Below the pieces are notes generated by a model that was not told the origin of the DNA, ran no database searches, and saw only the letters and a program-made list of their open reading frames with translations. From positions 1-31,112 of the IMG/VR virus record IMGVR_UViG_3300025695_000064: 31,112 nucleotides of DNA; one strand, written 5' to 3'. Below, piece after piece: positions 8,701 through 16,198 of the stretch (positions are counted from its first letter, which is position 1; every line of letters begins with the position of its first letter). The translations under genes were made by a program, and so were the position numbers. Source of the DNA: a virus.

Positions 8701-8957
8701 AATAGTCCAGAAAGAGATTCATTTTCATTCATATATCCAATTACTTTTTCAAAGTTTTGAATATTCTCTTCGTCGTTTCTAAAATCAGTTACTGTTTGTG
8801 GCTTTACTCTTTTTAATTCTGCAAGATAGTCATCTGAGATTTCTATTTCAGGTTTAGTTTCTTTTTTCTCAAAGGTCTGTAGTTTATTGGGCGCATCTTT
8901 AAATGTAACAGATGCAAGCTCTTTTTGAAATTGGTCTAAATCTAATTCATAAGCCAT
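2742..8957 (-). CDS. Giant multidomain virion protein with LysM and ADP-ribosyltransferase-like modules
   Basis: A 2071-residue protein, probably packaged in the virion and ejected, of the polyvalent/large internal virion type. The order I see is as follows. An acidic N-terminus is followed by a segment (about 140-265) typical of large phage virion proteins, with Ala/Gly-rich hydrophobic helices. A Lys/Glu/Ala coiled-coil stretch covers about 290-430, and a long helical core about 500-1200 includes YVPRMWNRNAL. Three xxGGxV junctions lie near 1207, 1245 and 1733. A module at about 1495-1725 resembles ADP-ribosyltransferases of polyvalent proteins (VYRAVS, GVHVGT..QAA, LFEPQQFKSFSN). A LysM domain spans about 1738-1783, then comes a linker and a DG..V.DEYDFN region near 1960, and a second LysM at about 2028-2071. 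LysM binds peptidoglycan. I see no transglycosylase motif. GAGGAGG precedes the ATG at 8957. Confidence 0.85.
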   Translation of the reverse strand: MAYELDLDQFQKELASVTFKDAPNKLQTFEKKETKPEIEISDDYLAELKRVKPQTVTDFRNDEENIQNFEKVIGYMNENESLSGLLDFSTTGDTDPVEFLRDENIRIGTMFNRAMMVSDAPEDVKEAYRKLRSKFADAEVTGVGEYLNAFADYGTDVIVNPETIATVAATIFSGGTAAAGTTTVKAGAREALKQALTKAGGVLTTSNAKTAGAYTGVFGGLSDLSSQGLEISLDEREEYNPLQTAAVTGLSAVAGAGATKLLNNLSTRKAVNALDETSPTATASVPEEELAKSEALFTSRQQRRAAERAEAKGAESARKSVKTFTPKDDTVTVEGDVDYLSTLTSASGNKLKRDEYLNLLDEKEALEKSPLVVNKKGTKGRAAKKEALQEKQNKLDALQSKIDAHEEAAKAEAELSRIEQGRLKLLKGETPSESEQVALSKAGIETPVIDDVIYNPKIIDDLDVETPEAIVESPAVQSAVKAVGGGKATMEEVEHAAIVASQTPNPRANFAHKMKILFSEATAKSVGKAAGSFSPYVDMSPTAKKLQGLFAHEFAQGFKQKTKEAGAVAKDFFENQQIIQGNYFEKFKVSVEEIAKNRMDGTLDSAVNTSLNNALRGIKTESKAVNAAALRIKELYSEMGTALKDAGIIKHKLEDYVPRMWNRNALERNQDEFAALLVKHKEAKSIEDAQQIVAGMLNKKNQIDAGTGGHFFSAKRTFNNITSENEAEFIKFINDDVVLSMQQYVTQASRSLAKVQTFGVRDIKGFNKKYIARINKEVLESRGTPLSKVEQERLLDVYRSQTGEELEGFTGKLAIGVDAYGLMNRLAYLPLATLSSLTEVMLNITKGGVQNSVKGFGAATELSFKRVFKRGHQDLIDKFGMTTEEAWREMNRHGIAIEQGLAQMDNRLSGEELATEGMQKASNAFFKVTLLDQWTKFAQATSFYSGKNLIHENIKELAELGAKAGTTSRSKKQIDELLELGIDVDKAVNWFKGGAKTEDAFYEEILGGATRFTNEVILQTTSTSGLKSKWMSNPKSAWLFQLMSYPAAFTNTVLKNMAKTVSKDKKQAVPIIMNGMLITAAARGINYIRTNGESEEAENPNWDAIKRWGGNGLFFDLVERARDTAMYSQSYATAPLAFLGVVGGDVSKLMNSSVVETVGQKVPGYAAGKLVLGEDAMDNYRKFLKKTDKKLKKKLTPQFPSNYGRENFFEGGKVDLPVPQAPLDPSTRIDKMTGLPYNMQASRQQFAVGGFVGKAVTGLAKVIDDATGNVFSPDVVTRTANKIQGFEDDEALELAIEETYERTLDGDMLDVPDDMEMEEYLESLIVTDFADIQHSKKTAELVDTEDYDAFLKSKGFSEQQIQANALRQELEEEIDPDLGISFDTINAMSELRDAYAKLGGHRPEAVTPKNKDTSVYDYIKNELSKKDEGKLLSPEGVDAYASRYLKEIEEDARLKDSLERILNTFPSSTKPSDMFEELAEESTLISPKEFTKDSAVKVPVYRAVSEYQDLDYDIAFALPREIGVHVGTEGQAAQMALLAADADKFSQIAGQSTVAKSEYDRLFSEIQSSDAPVSITKGYIDIKKPLVLEDEDVVSQFNTFEAEDIMFMGQDDSIDLMHFIEDDIAEQAGKSLSEIKKGLDKVNNLQSTLLELQAESFDDGFDKRLLDFKQDVIKAQINVEFREWLKSLGFDSIKYKNVKERSMPNEEEYSYILFEPQQFKSFSNFNLRDEGERSAFFEGGYVIQSGDTLSSIAERNNTTVEELQKLNAIEDADKIYAGQKLKFNPVQEQQEEAAPEPVRMPEEKEAPIVVEQKEERPDGFFDSLVPANVQGIVRDVATSFLPQSMKPDIDESILNNKEKEALRATVMQAMREGRDYITYEDYLNVEKGASAQSDLQGDFKYDKEKTANIRDNADNAAEKVFGGVAEPLYSMKTLIGRARFNVDDDGNVIVEDEYDFNDATGVYRGVNFLKDAVEAIKEDKGAYHWMRNVIAKNLGSAPGTGAKVTLNLGKIDSQEVESGLRKIGDTTEYIVQKGDSLSKIAEKVGVDLKDLIEKNSITDPDKLQINQKLKV

Positions 8958-8960
8958 TAA

Positions 8961-10502
8961 CTATCGTCCTCCTCTACGCATATCACGAGCTGTTAGCGGT
9001 GATTTATTTTTGTCTTTGTCATTTTCAAGGGGCTGAGGTTTTAAGTTATGCTTATTTAAGTAGTAATCTGTAACTGACATATTACCTGCTCTTGTAGGTA
9101 CAAGTTTAGATTTACTAAGAATGCGATAGTCTTCCATCCATTCTAATGCTGCAGTTTTTTGCGCTCTTGTTAGACTATCAAAGTTTCTTTCAAATTCTTC
9201 TGACTGTACTAAGCCTGCAACAAACTGAGCATTTTGTTTATTGTCTAAATCAAACACACCTTCTTTATAAAAGTCTTCTAATGCTGCAAGTGTAAGCACA
9301 GCACTAAACCCACTTTCTGTTTGAACAAGATTAAAGCCTTTTTCTTTTGTTTCGTATGTAAGCCCTATTTTTTTAGCTGCAAGAGGGATGCCTATTTCTT
9401 CTGAAAATCCAAAACGAGTTTTTAAATCATCGTTCACTAAACCTACTGCACCGTAGATTCCTTTTCTTATATTATCTAAAAGTTGTTTGTTAGCAGGACT
9501 ATCTTCATCTATGTTACCTAAACGCGCCTCATATATACTTTCTAGGTTATCTTTTGTAGAATCATCTGCAAACTCATTTACTAGGGTTTGGACTTGATAC
9601 GCTCTATCAACACCTGATGCTAATATTCTCTGGTCAAAACTTCTACTTGTGTCTGTATCTGAAAGAGGATTACCCTTTAAGTCAGTAGTCATTATTAACT
9701 CTCCGTTTTTCATATGGAGAATTGCGGTTTCTGTTACTTGTTCACCGTCGCTATTTGTACGAGTTACATTCTGTACTTTTTGTGTAGGAGGCGTATCTCT
9801 TAACTCTTGAGACTTAAACATTTTAGAAAGAGATAAAGAAACATTTGCATTTTTAGTCTGCTTAAACGCTTCATCAAAAGCATTAATTTGCTCAGCAGTT
9901 TTTAAATAACCCAACTCCTTTATAGCCTCTGCATCATTAGCTTCTGTGTCGCCTTCAAATAGAGTAGTTATTTCTCTACTTAGCTTACCACTAAGAGTTG
10001 TAGGATTTTGTTTTCTTAAAAACTTTTCGTATGTATCTGAACTTAAAGCGCCTTCGCTTTTAAATTTTTCACTTGCTTCTAAAAGCTGCTTATGTTGAGT
10101 CTGTAATTCTCTTGCCCGAGTTTGCGCCCAAGCTCCTTGAAGTCTTTTAACTTGACCGGGGTCTTTTCCTGTTAGGTATTGTTGAACAAAAGGTTGAGAC
10201 TCAGCTAAGGCTTGGTCTGTCCAATAGTTCTCATAACCGCCTTCATATGTCTCAGCTTGTTTTTGTCTTTGTTGAGTTTGTTCTAAGGTAGAGTATGCAT
10301 TCTTAAACGCTAATCTTTCTTGCAGTGTTTTCTCATTATTCATGAATTTAGTTGCTTGGCTTTCTAAATAAGCATTACCTATTTTACCAATCAACTTCCC
10401 TGCCATTCCTGCATACAGAGCATTACGCTGACGCTTTTCGTTTTCTTTAGTACGCTGACGCGCAGCCGTTAATAGACTTTCACCTACATTTTCAATACCC
10501 AT
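8961..10502 (-). CDS. Putative internal virion (ejection) protein
   Basis: A 513-residue, mostly helical, charged protein that I do not recognise as a named family. The N-terminus (about 5-55) has a basic amphipathic helix and a short Ala/Gly-rich hydrophobic helix (NALYAGMAGKLIGKIGNAYLE). A Gln/Glu/Lys-rich coiled-coil-like region follows to about 170. The C-terminal part is mixed, ending in basic LTARDMRRGGR. Its place between the 2071-residue protein and the 191-residue protein, in a run of large genes downstream of the fibres, is where podoviruses keep internal core proteins. The ATG shares one base with the upstream stop (TAATG). The ejection role is inferred from context and composition only. 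Confidence 0.65.
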   Translation of the reverse strand: MGIENVGESLLTAARQRTKENEKRQRNALYAGMAGKLIGKIGNAYLESQATKFMNNEKTLQERLAFKNAYSTLEQTQQRQKQAETYEGGYENYWTDQALAESQPFVQQYLTGKDPGQVKRLQGAWAQTRARELQTQHKQLLEASEKFKSEGALSSDTYEKFLRKQNPTTLSGKLSREITTLFEGDTEANDAEAIKELGYLKTAEQINAFDEAFKQTKNANVSLSLSKMFKSQELRDTPPTQKVQNVTRTNSDGEQVTETAILHMKNGELIMTTDLKGNPLSDTDTSRSFDQRILASGVDRAYQVQTLVNEFADDSTKDNLESIYEARLGNIDEDSPANKQLLDNIRKGIYGAVGLVNDDLKTRFGFSEEIGIPLAAKKIGLTYETKEKGFNLVQTESGFSAVLTLAALEDFYKEGVFDLDNKQNAQFVAGLVQSEEFERNFDSLTRAQKTAALEWMEDYRILSKSKLVPTRAGNMSVTDYYLNKHNLKPQPLENDKDKNKSPLTARDMRRGGR

Positions 10503-11077
10503 TATTCAACTGCTCCTTCTAGCTCTTCTGTTTCTGGCGGAGAAAGTAAGCTAGGCGCTTCAAAGTCTGGCAAAGCTTCAATCTTTTTTTGCATTTCTGG
10601 ATTAATAACATCTGATGGGATAGGTGCTTTTCCTTGAGATGCTTTTCTCATTTTTGCTAATTTTTCTTTTTCAAAGTTAACGCCTAATATTTTCTCGTCT
10701 TCAATAGCGTCTTCTTCTTCTCCATGATATATAACAGGGTCGATGTCTGCACGTTCAGCAAGCGCTAAGAACATATACGCAATAGGCTCAGCAAGAAGAA
10801 CCATCAAATCAGGAGTCCATTTTCCTTCAGTAAAGCCTTTAAACAATATACCTTGAACTAAATCCATAATAGGTACACCATCTGCAAGCGCAGTCATAGA
10901 AGTTATATAACGCTTTTCATCTAAGAGACGTCCAAAGATATATTCAGATGCCTCATAAATATCTGTAAACTCAGGAGGCTTCTCATAGGGCGCAGGATTA
11001 TCTGGGTCTGTTGTTAAACTCTGACCCGGAATTGGTCTGCCTTTAGATGTCATTACTTTTAAAAGTTCGTTGTCCAT
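10502..11077 (-). CDS. Conserved phage structural protein of unknown function
   Basis: A 191-residue acidic protein. The N-terminal half has a pattern I recall from hypothetical virion proteins of marine phages: PIPGQSLT near residue 16, PAPYEKPPEFTD near 28, a helix with EASEYIF, GVPIMDLVQGILFKGF, then GKWTPDLMVLLAEPIAYMFLALAERADID. The last stretch is hydrophobic enough to form a buried or membrane-associated helix. The C-terminal 60 residues are charged and Pro/Glu-rich. GAGG precedes the ATG. It lies in the ejection-protein block, and its stop overlaps the next ATG by one base. Exact role unknown. Confidence 0.7.
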   Translation of the reverse strand: MDNELLKVMTSKGRPIPGQSLTTDPDNPAPYEKPPEFTDIYEASEYIFGRLLDEKRYITSMTALADGVPIMDLVQGILFKGFTEGKWTPDLMVLLAEPIAYMFLALAERADIDPVIYHGEEEDAIEDEKILGVNFEKEKLAKMRKASQGKAPIPSDVINPEMQKKIEALPDFEAPSLLSPPETEELEGAVE

Positions 11078-11079
11078 TA

Positions 11080-12126
11080 TTAAATACCTCGCTTAGCAGC
11101 TTCAGCTTTATAAGTGTTATAGATGTAAGCATTAGCACCATAAGGAGCAGCAGACATATCAGAATAGTTTTCTTGATAATACTTAGTAAAATCTAAAGAA
11201 GGTGCAGACTGTACAGTAGGTGCAGCATCAATACTAGGCACATAAGTACTATAAGAATTATATACAGGTGTTGGAGTTTCTACGCCTGCCGCTGAATATA
11301 GTTCTTGTTTAGCACGTTGTTTAACAGCACCTTCTGCAGACTCTGCTATTGTGTTAGGAAGGTCTTCTAGTTTTCCAACTACTGCCTCACCTGCTTTTTC
11401 AGGAAGAGTCTTAATAGCTTCTATTCCTCGGTCTAATAACGAAGGAGTAGGCTTAGGTATTTCTAAAGCATCCATGTCAGGCGCGTTGAAAAAGGATTTC
11501 TCAGGAGTAGCTACAGAAAGTTCTGGAAGATTAGTGCCGGGCATACTAGGAGTGCCTACGCTTAACTGACTTTCTATATTTGAGGCAACGCCTTCAGTTG
11601 TAAGCTCTGTAGGGACTTCTGGACCTTTTGCAAGAGTATCTAATGTTTTTGCTGAAACAGCCTCAGTAGTTGTATTGAATACACTTCCATCAAAAAGCTG
11701 ACCTACTTTAGTACCAACACTATCAAAAGTCATTCCGGCTGTATCAAACCCAATAGACTTAGCTAAACCACCTAACTCTAGTTTATTTAGTGTAGCTCCG
11801 CCAACTTCTTTTAATACTCCAGTAACCCCATCTGTAATGTTGCTGAAAACTTTCCCTGCTTCGCTTCCAAACTTAATGGCTGTCTGCATCACTTTCCCTG
11901 CTGCATTTATAATCGTAGAGCCTACTCCTGTATACGCCGCCATTCCTCCGGCAAGCTGACTAAACATTGTGCCTATTCCCGGCATCAATAAAGATAATCC
12001 TATCTGTCCAACAATACCAATCTTACCCATGAACTTGCCAAATCCTTTGACAGTCGATTTAATTTTTTTACCAATAGACTTTAGACCTGTTCTAAAACCT
12101 TTAGCTATCTTAGAAAGAATACCCAT
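11080..12126 (-). CDS. Putative internal virion protein with hydrophobic N-terminal region
   Basis: A 348-residue protein. The first 35 residues are strongly basic and amphipathic, with repeated Gly-Lys pairs (KIAKGFRTGLKSIGKKIKST). A hydrophobic, glycine-rich stretch at about 36-75 (IGIVGQIGLSLLMPGIG and AGGMAAYTGVG) could insert into or cross a membrane. The middle is Gly/Thr/Val-rich, and the C-terminus is Tyr/Ala/Pro-rich, ending in a helix (NAYIYNTYKAEAAKRG). The combination of basic amphipathic and hydrophobic segments in the ejection-protein region suggests a part in forming the DNA channel across the cell envelope, but no family match supports this. A strong GGAGG site, located in the last codons of the upstream gene, precedes the ATG at 12126. 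Confidence 0.65.
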   Translation of the reverse strand: MGILSKIAKGFRTGLKSIGKKIKSTVKGFGKFMGKIGIVGQIGLSLLMPGIGTMFSQLAGGMAAYTGVGSTIINAAGKVMQTAIKFGSEAGKVFSNITDGVTGVLKEVGGATLNKLELGGLAKSIGFDTAGMTFDSVGTKVGQLFDGSVFNTTTEAVSAKTLDTLAKGPEVPTELTTEGVASNIESQLSVGTPSMPGTNLPELSVATPEKSFFNAPDMDALEIPKPTPSLLDRGIEAIKTLPEKAGEAVVGKLEDLPNTIAESAEGAVKQRAKQELYSAAGVETPTPVYNSYSTYVPSIDAAPTVQSAPSLDFTKYYQENYSDMSAAPYGANAYIYNTYKAEAAKRGI

Positions 12127-12129
12127 TAT

Positions 12130-15126
12130 TTAACCTCCAAAAAAGATTTCATCAATCATAGTTACAACAGATTGTGTACTTGTGCCTGCGTTCTTTGCCG
12201 CAGCAGCTTCATTACCAATAGCAGTAGCATACAATTGAGTTTTACGAGTTTGCTCATTCTCATAACTTTGTCGAACATAAGCAGCTTCATCTCTTAATTC
12301 TTGAGCTAAGAGTTGCATTTCAGCTGCGCTTAAGTTAGCTGCATTTGCAGCATTCTGTCTATTGGCAGCATTCTGGGCAGCAGTATTAACAGTGTTCACC
12401 TGTCTTTGCCATGCAACATCTGCTTGCTCTATAGCTTGTTGGTTAGCAACATTAAATTGATTACGCTGTTGTTCTAAATCAGCATTAAACATATTTAACT
12501 TTTGTTCCATCTCTGCATTAGCCATAGAAACTTGAGTAGCATTTTGTGCGTTTTGCGCCGCTGCTCTATTTGCTTCTGCAGCATTAAACTGCGCTAAAGC
12601 ATTTTGTTGTGTAGCATTGTATTGACTTACTTGCACAGAAAGGTTTTTATTAAACTGGTCTGCTTGTTGTTGGTTAGCCGCATTAAACTGACGAGCTGCA
12701 TTCTCAGCCGCTTGATTTGATAGCATTGTTTGTTGCTGTTGTTGTTGATTCAATACTGTCATTTGCTGTTCGTTGCTTAAGTTTTGCATATCCATTTCTA
12801 AGAATGCTTGAGCATTTTGAACTGCAATACGTTCTTGCGCGTTAAGGTTAGCAATATCCATACTTGCTTGTGCTGTAGCGTTTTGTAAGATTGCTTGCTG
12901 TTCAGCATTAAAATCTTCAATAGCCATTGTTTGCATAAACTTAGAGTTAGCTAGTTCAACTTGCTGAGCTGCATCGAACTTTGCCATATCTATATTAGCA
13001 ACTGTTTGAGCGTTAACAACTGCACGTTGTTGGTCAGCATTTAACTGCGCTCTATTCATCTCACCTGCAATCTGTGCTTGAAGAAGATTTGTTTCCATCT
13101 TCGCGTTTAAGTTTGCAAGTTCTGTTTGCTGTGCGGCGTTTAAGTTATCTGCACTTGCATTGTTCAATGCTGTCAAATTTGCAAGACGCATCTGCTGTTC
13201 GTTATCTAAGTTTGCAAGGTCCATCTGCTGTTTAAATGCAGCATTCTTAGCAAGAAAATCTGCCGCAACATTCATCTCAGCTAAACGTCTTTGGTTCTCA
13301 GCACTCATGTTTTCAGAATTAACACGCGCCTCAATCTCTAAGTTAGCAAGTTCTGTCTGCTGTTCATTCCCTAGATTCTGTGAGTTTGTTTCTTGTTGCA
13401 TCAATGCATTTGTGCGCGAAGCTTCTTGACGATTCTGAAGATTAGCAAGTTCCATATTTTGCGTTACATCTACAGTCTTCATTCCTGATTCTTGTTCAAA
13501 CTGAGACTGCAAGACTTTCATCTGCTGAGACATTTGAGCTGTCTGAGATGCAGCATCTTGGCGATTAGCTAAGTTCTGTAAACGTAACTGCATAGAGTTA
13601 GTCGCTTGCGTTATATTAGCTTGTTGTTGATTAGACAAGTTCTGAGACGAACGAGCTTGTAACGCTTGTGCATTGCTTTGCGCCATTGGTAATGCTGATT
13701 GAATAATACTATTAAACAATGCATCACGACCAACGGAAGATGCAGAAAGACCTCGCATTGCCATTTGCTGATTAACTGAATCAACAGCTGCTCTTGCCCA
13801 TGTAGGAATCTTTCCGTCTTCTAGACCACCTAGTAATGATTCCATCTGAGAAGAAACAAGCGCTTCAGAAGGAAGAGCCGCAATAGCTGCACGTACTTCA
13901 ACAGGCTTAGTGTCTAACTGTGCTGTTACAGTTGCAGGGTCTTCTACAATTGTAACGGCAACATCTTCAGGAATTGCACCTACTTCTGCAAGCATAGAAG
14001 CAGCAGCACCTTTAGCTGCCTCACCTTTAACAGGTCTAGCCTTAGCAGCTTCATAGCCAACAGTACCGATAATCTGAGTTGCGGTAGCATCATCAGCTGC
14101 AGTACCTGTAATTGCTTCACGTTGTTTTGCTTCAATCTCAGGGGTTTCAGCTACCTCTGCGATTTTTCCTGTAACTTCATCTACAAAGGCATCAGCAGAA
14201 ATATCATAATCTACTGTGCCTGCCATAGCTGCTTGTTCAGCCGCAGTGTCTCTTTCAGCTTTTGTAGCAAGATTAGTTAACTGACCTTCTTCTATGCTTG
14301 CAAGAGATTTGTCTGAAACTGTTCCGGTTACTGCTGTGCCGGGAGCTGCTCCTGTAGTCTTAACTGCATCTACTGTTACAGCATCTACACTTTCAGGTGC
14401 ATCTACAGTAGCTGCTTCTCCTACTTGCTGTGCAGTAGTTTGAGTTGCTTCAGCTTTAGTTGTTGCTTCTACATCTGTTCCTTCTAGAGTATATACTTTT
14501 GAAGCAGGTACGCTATCAGCTGAAATTTCTTCTACCTCTACATCATTAGTTTGAGTTTTAAGCTCTTCAAGACGTGCTTCTTTTTCTGCTAGTTCTTCTG
14601 CACTTAAACGCGGAGCGTCTGAATCTTTGTTAGCATTTTCTGACAGTTGAGTAAATAAACCACCTCTATTGCCTCCTCCGCCTCCAGTACTTCCAGATAC
14701 AGTCGAACCGCCTCCTCGTGCGCCTCCGTCACCGGGTAAGCCTTGACGTCCTAAAGGATTAATTCTATCGTCGTCTTCGTATTCTACTACTCTTTGGTCG
14801 CCTGCCATCGGCTCTTCTCCATTCGTGTTGTTGGTTGTCGTAGTGTCTTTAACACCCGGTCCGCCTGCGTCTGGGTCTTTAGTTCCGGGTGTTGTAGGTG
14901 TTTTACTACCACCACCTGTTTCTACGCCGCCAACGCCTGATTGTTTTGTGGTTGAGTTAGAAGGTTCTACAGTAGGAGCTTGAGCTTTTCTACTGTCTGT
15001 TGGAGTCTTAGGCGCTTGTTTTGTTGCTTGACGTCCTGTGGTGCGTGGTTCATTAAACACTTCTTCTTCTGCTCCACCTCTAAGCGCAACACCACCTGTT
15101 CGTCTTTGTATTCTTTTTCTACTCAT
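12130..15126 (-). CDS. Large virion protein with Gln/Asn/Ala-rich 22-residue repeats
   Basis: A 998-residue protein in three parts. Residues 1-170 are low-complexity and probably disordered, with Thr/Pro/Gly-rich runs including Gly-rich stretches. Residues about 170-460 are acidic and Ala/Thr/Val-rich with no cysteines. A conserved-looking helix-turn block follows at about 440-490 (PTWARAAVDSVNQQMAMRGLSASS), which I remember from other marine phage virion proteins. Residues about 490-975 are a very long predicted helix rich in Gln, Asn, Ala and Leu, with a regular 22/33-residue repeat at 586-805. The protein sits between the small virion protein at 15138 and the ejection-type proteins, so an elongated internal or tail-associated structure is likely. 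A stretched coiled coil is my inference. Start context is weak (TAGGT). Confidence 0.75.
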   Translation of the reverse strand: MSRKRIQRRTGGVALRGGAEEEVFNEPRTTGRQATKQAPKTPTDSRKAQAPTVEPSNSTTKQSGVGGVETGGGSKTPTTPGTKDPDAGGPGVKDTTTTNNTNGEEPMAGDQRVVEYEDDDRINPLGRQGLPGDGGARGGGSTVSGSTGGGGGNRGGLFTQLSENANKDSDAPRLSAEELAEKEARLEELKTQTNDVEVEEISADSVPASKVYTLEGTDVEATTKAEATQTTAQQVGEAATVDAPESVDAVTVDAVKTTGAAPGTAVTGTVSDKSLASIEEGQLTNLATKAERDTAAEQAAMAGTVDYDISADAFVDEVTGKIAEVAETPEIEAKQREAITGTAADDATATQIIGTVGYEAAKARPVKGEAAKGAAASMLAEVGAIPEDVAVTIVEDPATVTAQLDTKPVEVRAAIAALPSEALVSSQMESLLGGLEDGKIPTWARAAVDSVNQQMAMRGLSASSVGRDALFNSIIQSALPMAQSNAQALQARSSQNLSNQQQANITQATNSMQLRLQNLANRQDAASQTAQMSQQMKVLQSQFEQESGMKTVDVTQNMELANLQNRQEASRTNALMQQETNSQNLGNEQQTELANLEIEARVNSENMSAENQRRLAEMNVAADFLAKNAAFKQQMDLANLDNEQQMRLANLTALNNASADNLNAAQQTELANLNAKMETNLLQAQIAGEMNRAQLNADQQRAVVNAQTVANIDMAKFDAAQQVELANSKFMQTMAIEDFNAEQQAILQNATAQASMDIANLNAQERIAVQNAQAFLEMDMQNLSNEQQMTVLNQQQQQQTMLSNQAAENAARQFNAANQQQADQFNKNLSVQVSQYNATQQNALAQFNAAEANRAAAQNAQNATQVSMANAEMEQKLNMFNADLEQQRNQFNVANQQAIEQADVAWQRQVNTVNTAAQNAANRQNAANAANLSAAEMQLLAQELRDEAAYVRQSYENEQTRKTQLYATAIGNEAAAAKNAGTSTQSVVTMIDEIFFGG
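12712..13371 (-). repeat. 22/33-residue repeats of the N-x-(E/A/D)-Q-Q type encoded in the 998-residue protein
   Basis: Residues 586-805 form tandem units that begin with a degenerate N/D-x-x-Q-Q anchor followed by E-L-A-N-L or similar. Unit starts fall at residues 586, 608, 641, 663, 696, 718, 740, 762 and 784. Spacings are therefore 22, 33, 22, 33, 22, 22, 22 and 22, all multiples of 11. The units are divergent in DNA sequence, so this is a protein-level repeat rather than a recent DNA duplication. Confidence 0.85.
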
Positions 15127-15137
15127 TTATTCTATAC

Positions 15138-15488
15138 CTATATATTCTGTACAATGTTGTTATATTCAATCACTGAAACAAGAATAGAAAAATTAGAACC
15201 TGTTTCTCCTCGAGCTTGGATTTTATCTCCTGCATTCATTATGATAAATTCATTTGCACCGCCACCAATTTGAAAAAAGTCTGTAGCGTTAATTTGATAG
15301 CCTTGAAGGATTGTTAGTGTTGCATCATTTGTAGAATCATAATAATCTACTTCAATTGTTTTGTTGTTGCTTGAATCGGGATTAGTAATAAACAGTAAAC
15401 ACCATTCAGTTCTAATTCCTTCAGGAACAGTATAGATATCTGTTAGTACATCTGCTGTTAATGATTTTGCAAAAGTTTTCTTTATCAT
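15138..15488 (-). CDS. Small beta-rich virion protein
   Basis: A 116-residue protein with alternating hydrophobic residues typical of a beta sandwich. Key segments are TDIYTVPEG near 16, FITNPDSSNNKTIEVDYYD near 34, a GYQINATDFFQIGGG turn, and NAGDKIQARGE followed by SVIEYNN near the end. The layout (YT.P, N..S.N, AGD, SV.E) closely parallels the 105-residue protein at 22085-22402, and I recall both types as hypothetical structural proteins in marine phages. It probably decorates the head or tail. Its ATGA start overlaps the holin stop by four bases. Placement beside the holin looks incidental to its function. Confidence 0.65.
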   Translation of the reverse strand: MIKKTFAKSLTADVLTDIYTVPEGIRTEWCLLFITNPDSSNNKTIEVDYYDSTNDATLTILQGYQINATDFFQIGGGANEFIIMNAGDKIQARGETGSNFSILVSVIEYNNIVQNI

Positions 15489-15862
15489 TTCTCTCTCGCT
15501 ACGCCTTTAAGTTTCTCCACGGTACGCATACCGCCAAGACCAAGTAATCCCATTAATACAGGCATTAACACATCAGCATTAACTGCAGGCATTTCGTACC
15601 AAATATCTAATATGGGATGAAGTAACACATTGTACAAAAGACCTACCGCACATATCCACATAATCGCCGGGCGTCCGCCTGCAACGAATAGAGACTTATG
15701 TGCTGCTTGTACTTTGTTTACGTCGATTTGTGCAATTGCGTTTTCATGTGCCTGACGCTCAGCAAGTGTAGCTATTTCGTGGGCAAGTTTGTTACGCTCA
15801 TCGGCGTTGGGAATAAACTTATCAAGAAGAGGGGCAATAGAACTTACAAGTAAATTAAGCAT
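15485..15862 (-). CDS. Holin of the GTA/three-helix family
   Basis: A 125-residue membrane protein resembling the holin family found in gene transfer agents (Holin_3TMs). The signature is clear: FVAGGRPAIMWICAVG at about 59-74, LLGLGGMRTVEK at about 106-117, and a closing GVAR. Hydrophobic segments lie at about 1-15, 66-85 and 97-112, with a charged helix between the first two (DERNKLAHEIATLAERQAHE). Holins accumulate in the inner membrane and open it at a set time, releasing the cytoplasmic endolysin; the lysozyme at 2310-2738 is the probable partner. The ATG shares one base with the stop of the XhlA-like gene (TAATG), so the two are probably translated together. Confidence 0.88.
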   Translation of the reverse strand: MLNLLVSSIAPLLDKFIPNADERNKLAHEIATLAERQAHENAIAQIDVNKVQAAHKSLFVAGGRPAIMWICAVGLLYNVLLHPILDIWYEMPAVNADVLMPVLMGLLGLGGMRTVEKLKGVAREK

Positions 15863-16140
15863 TAAGCTACTCCACTACGCACAACCCAAACAAGAAGACT
15901 AACGCCGCCGCCAACAAACAACCAAAATAGTTTATCAGCAAACTTAACTGCTCCATGGTTTGTACGCGCAACATCTGCAATATTGTCTGTATCTTCTTCG
16001 AGTTTCTCTACGCGTTGTTCAACACGGTCAAGACGCATATTAGAAGCAAGGATTTTCTCTTCCACTCGTGCAATCTGAGTAACAGCATCTGTAAGCTTGT
16101 CAATCTTTTGCTCTAGTCTATCAAATCTACTGCTATCCAT
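15862..16140 (-). CDS. XhlA-like coiled-coil membrane protein, lysis accessory
   Basis: A 92-residue protein. Residues 1-60 form a heptad-patterned coiled coil (FDRLEQKIDKLTDAV, MRLDRVEQRVEKLEED), followed by a single C-terminal membrane helix at about 71-87 (LFWLFVGGGVSLLVWVV) and a short tail. This layout is that of XhlA and similar small phage proteins encoded next to holins, which probably modulate membrane disruption. The gene directly precedes the holin with a one-base overlap. It is the first gene after the predicted promoter at 16199-16227, and AAGGG lies about 11 bases before the ATG. Antiholin or half of a spanin-like system are alternatives; there is no lipobox. Confidence 0.75.
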   Translation of the reverse strand: MDSSRFDRLEQKIDKLTDAVTQIARVEEKILASNMRLDRVEQRVEKLEEDTDNIADVARTNHGAVKFADKLFWLFVGGGVSLLVWVVRSGVA

Positions 16141-16198
16141 TTTATATTACACCCTTGTTCATTGTTCTTTGTTGTTGCTTATAAACAAGAATAAAAAT

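Noticed and set aside
12712-13371. Possible CRISPR or tandem DNA repeats
   Set aside because: The periodicity is in the protein (multiples of 33 bases), units are divergent in DNA, and there are no uniform repeat-spacer units.
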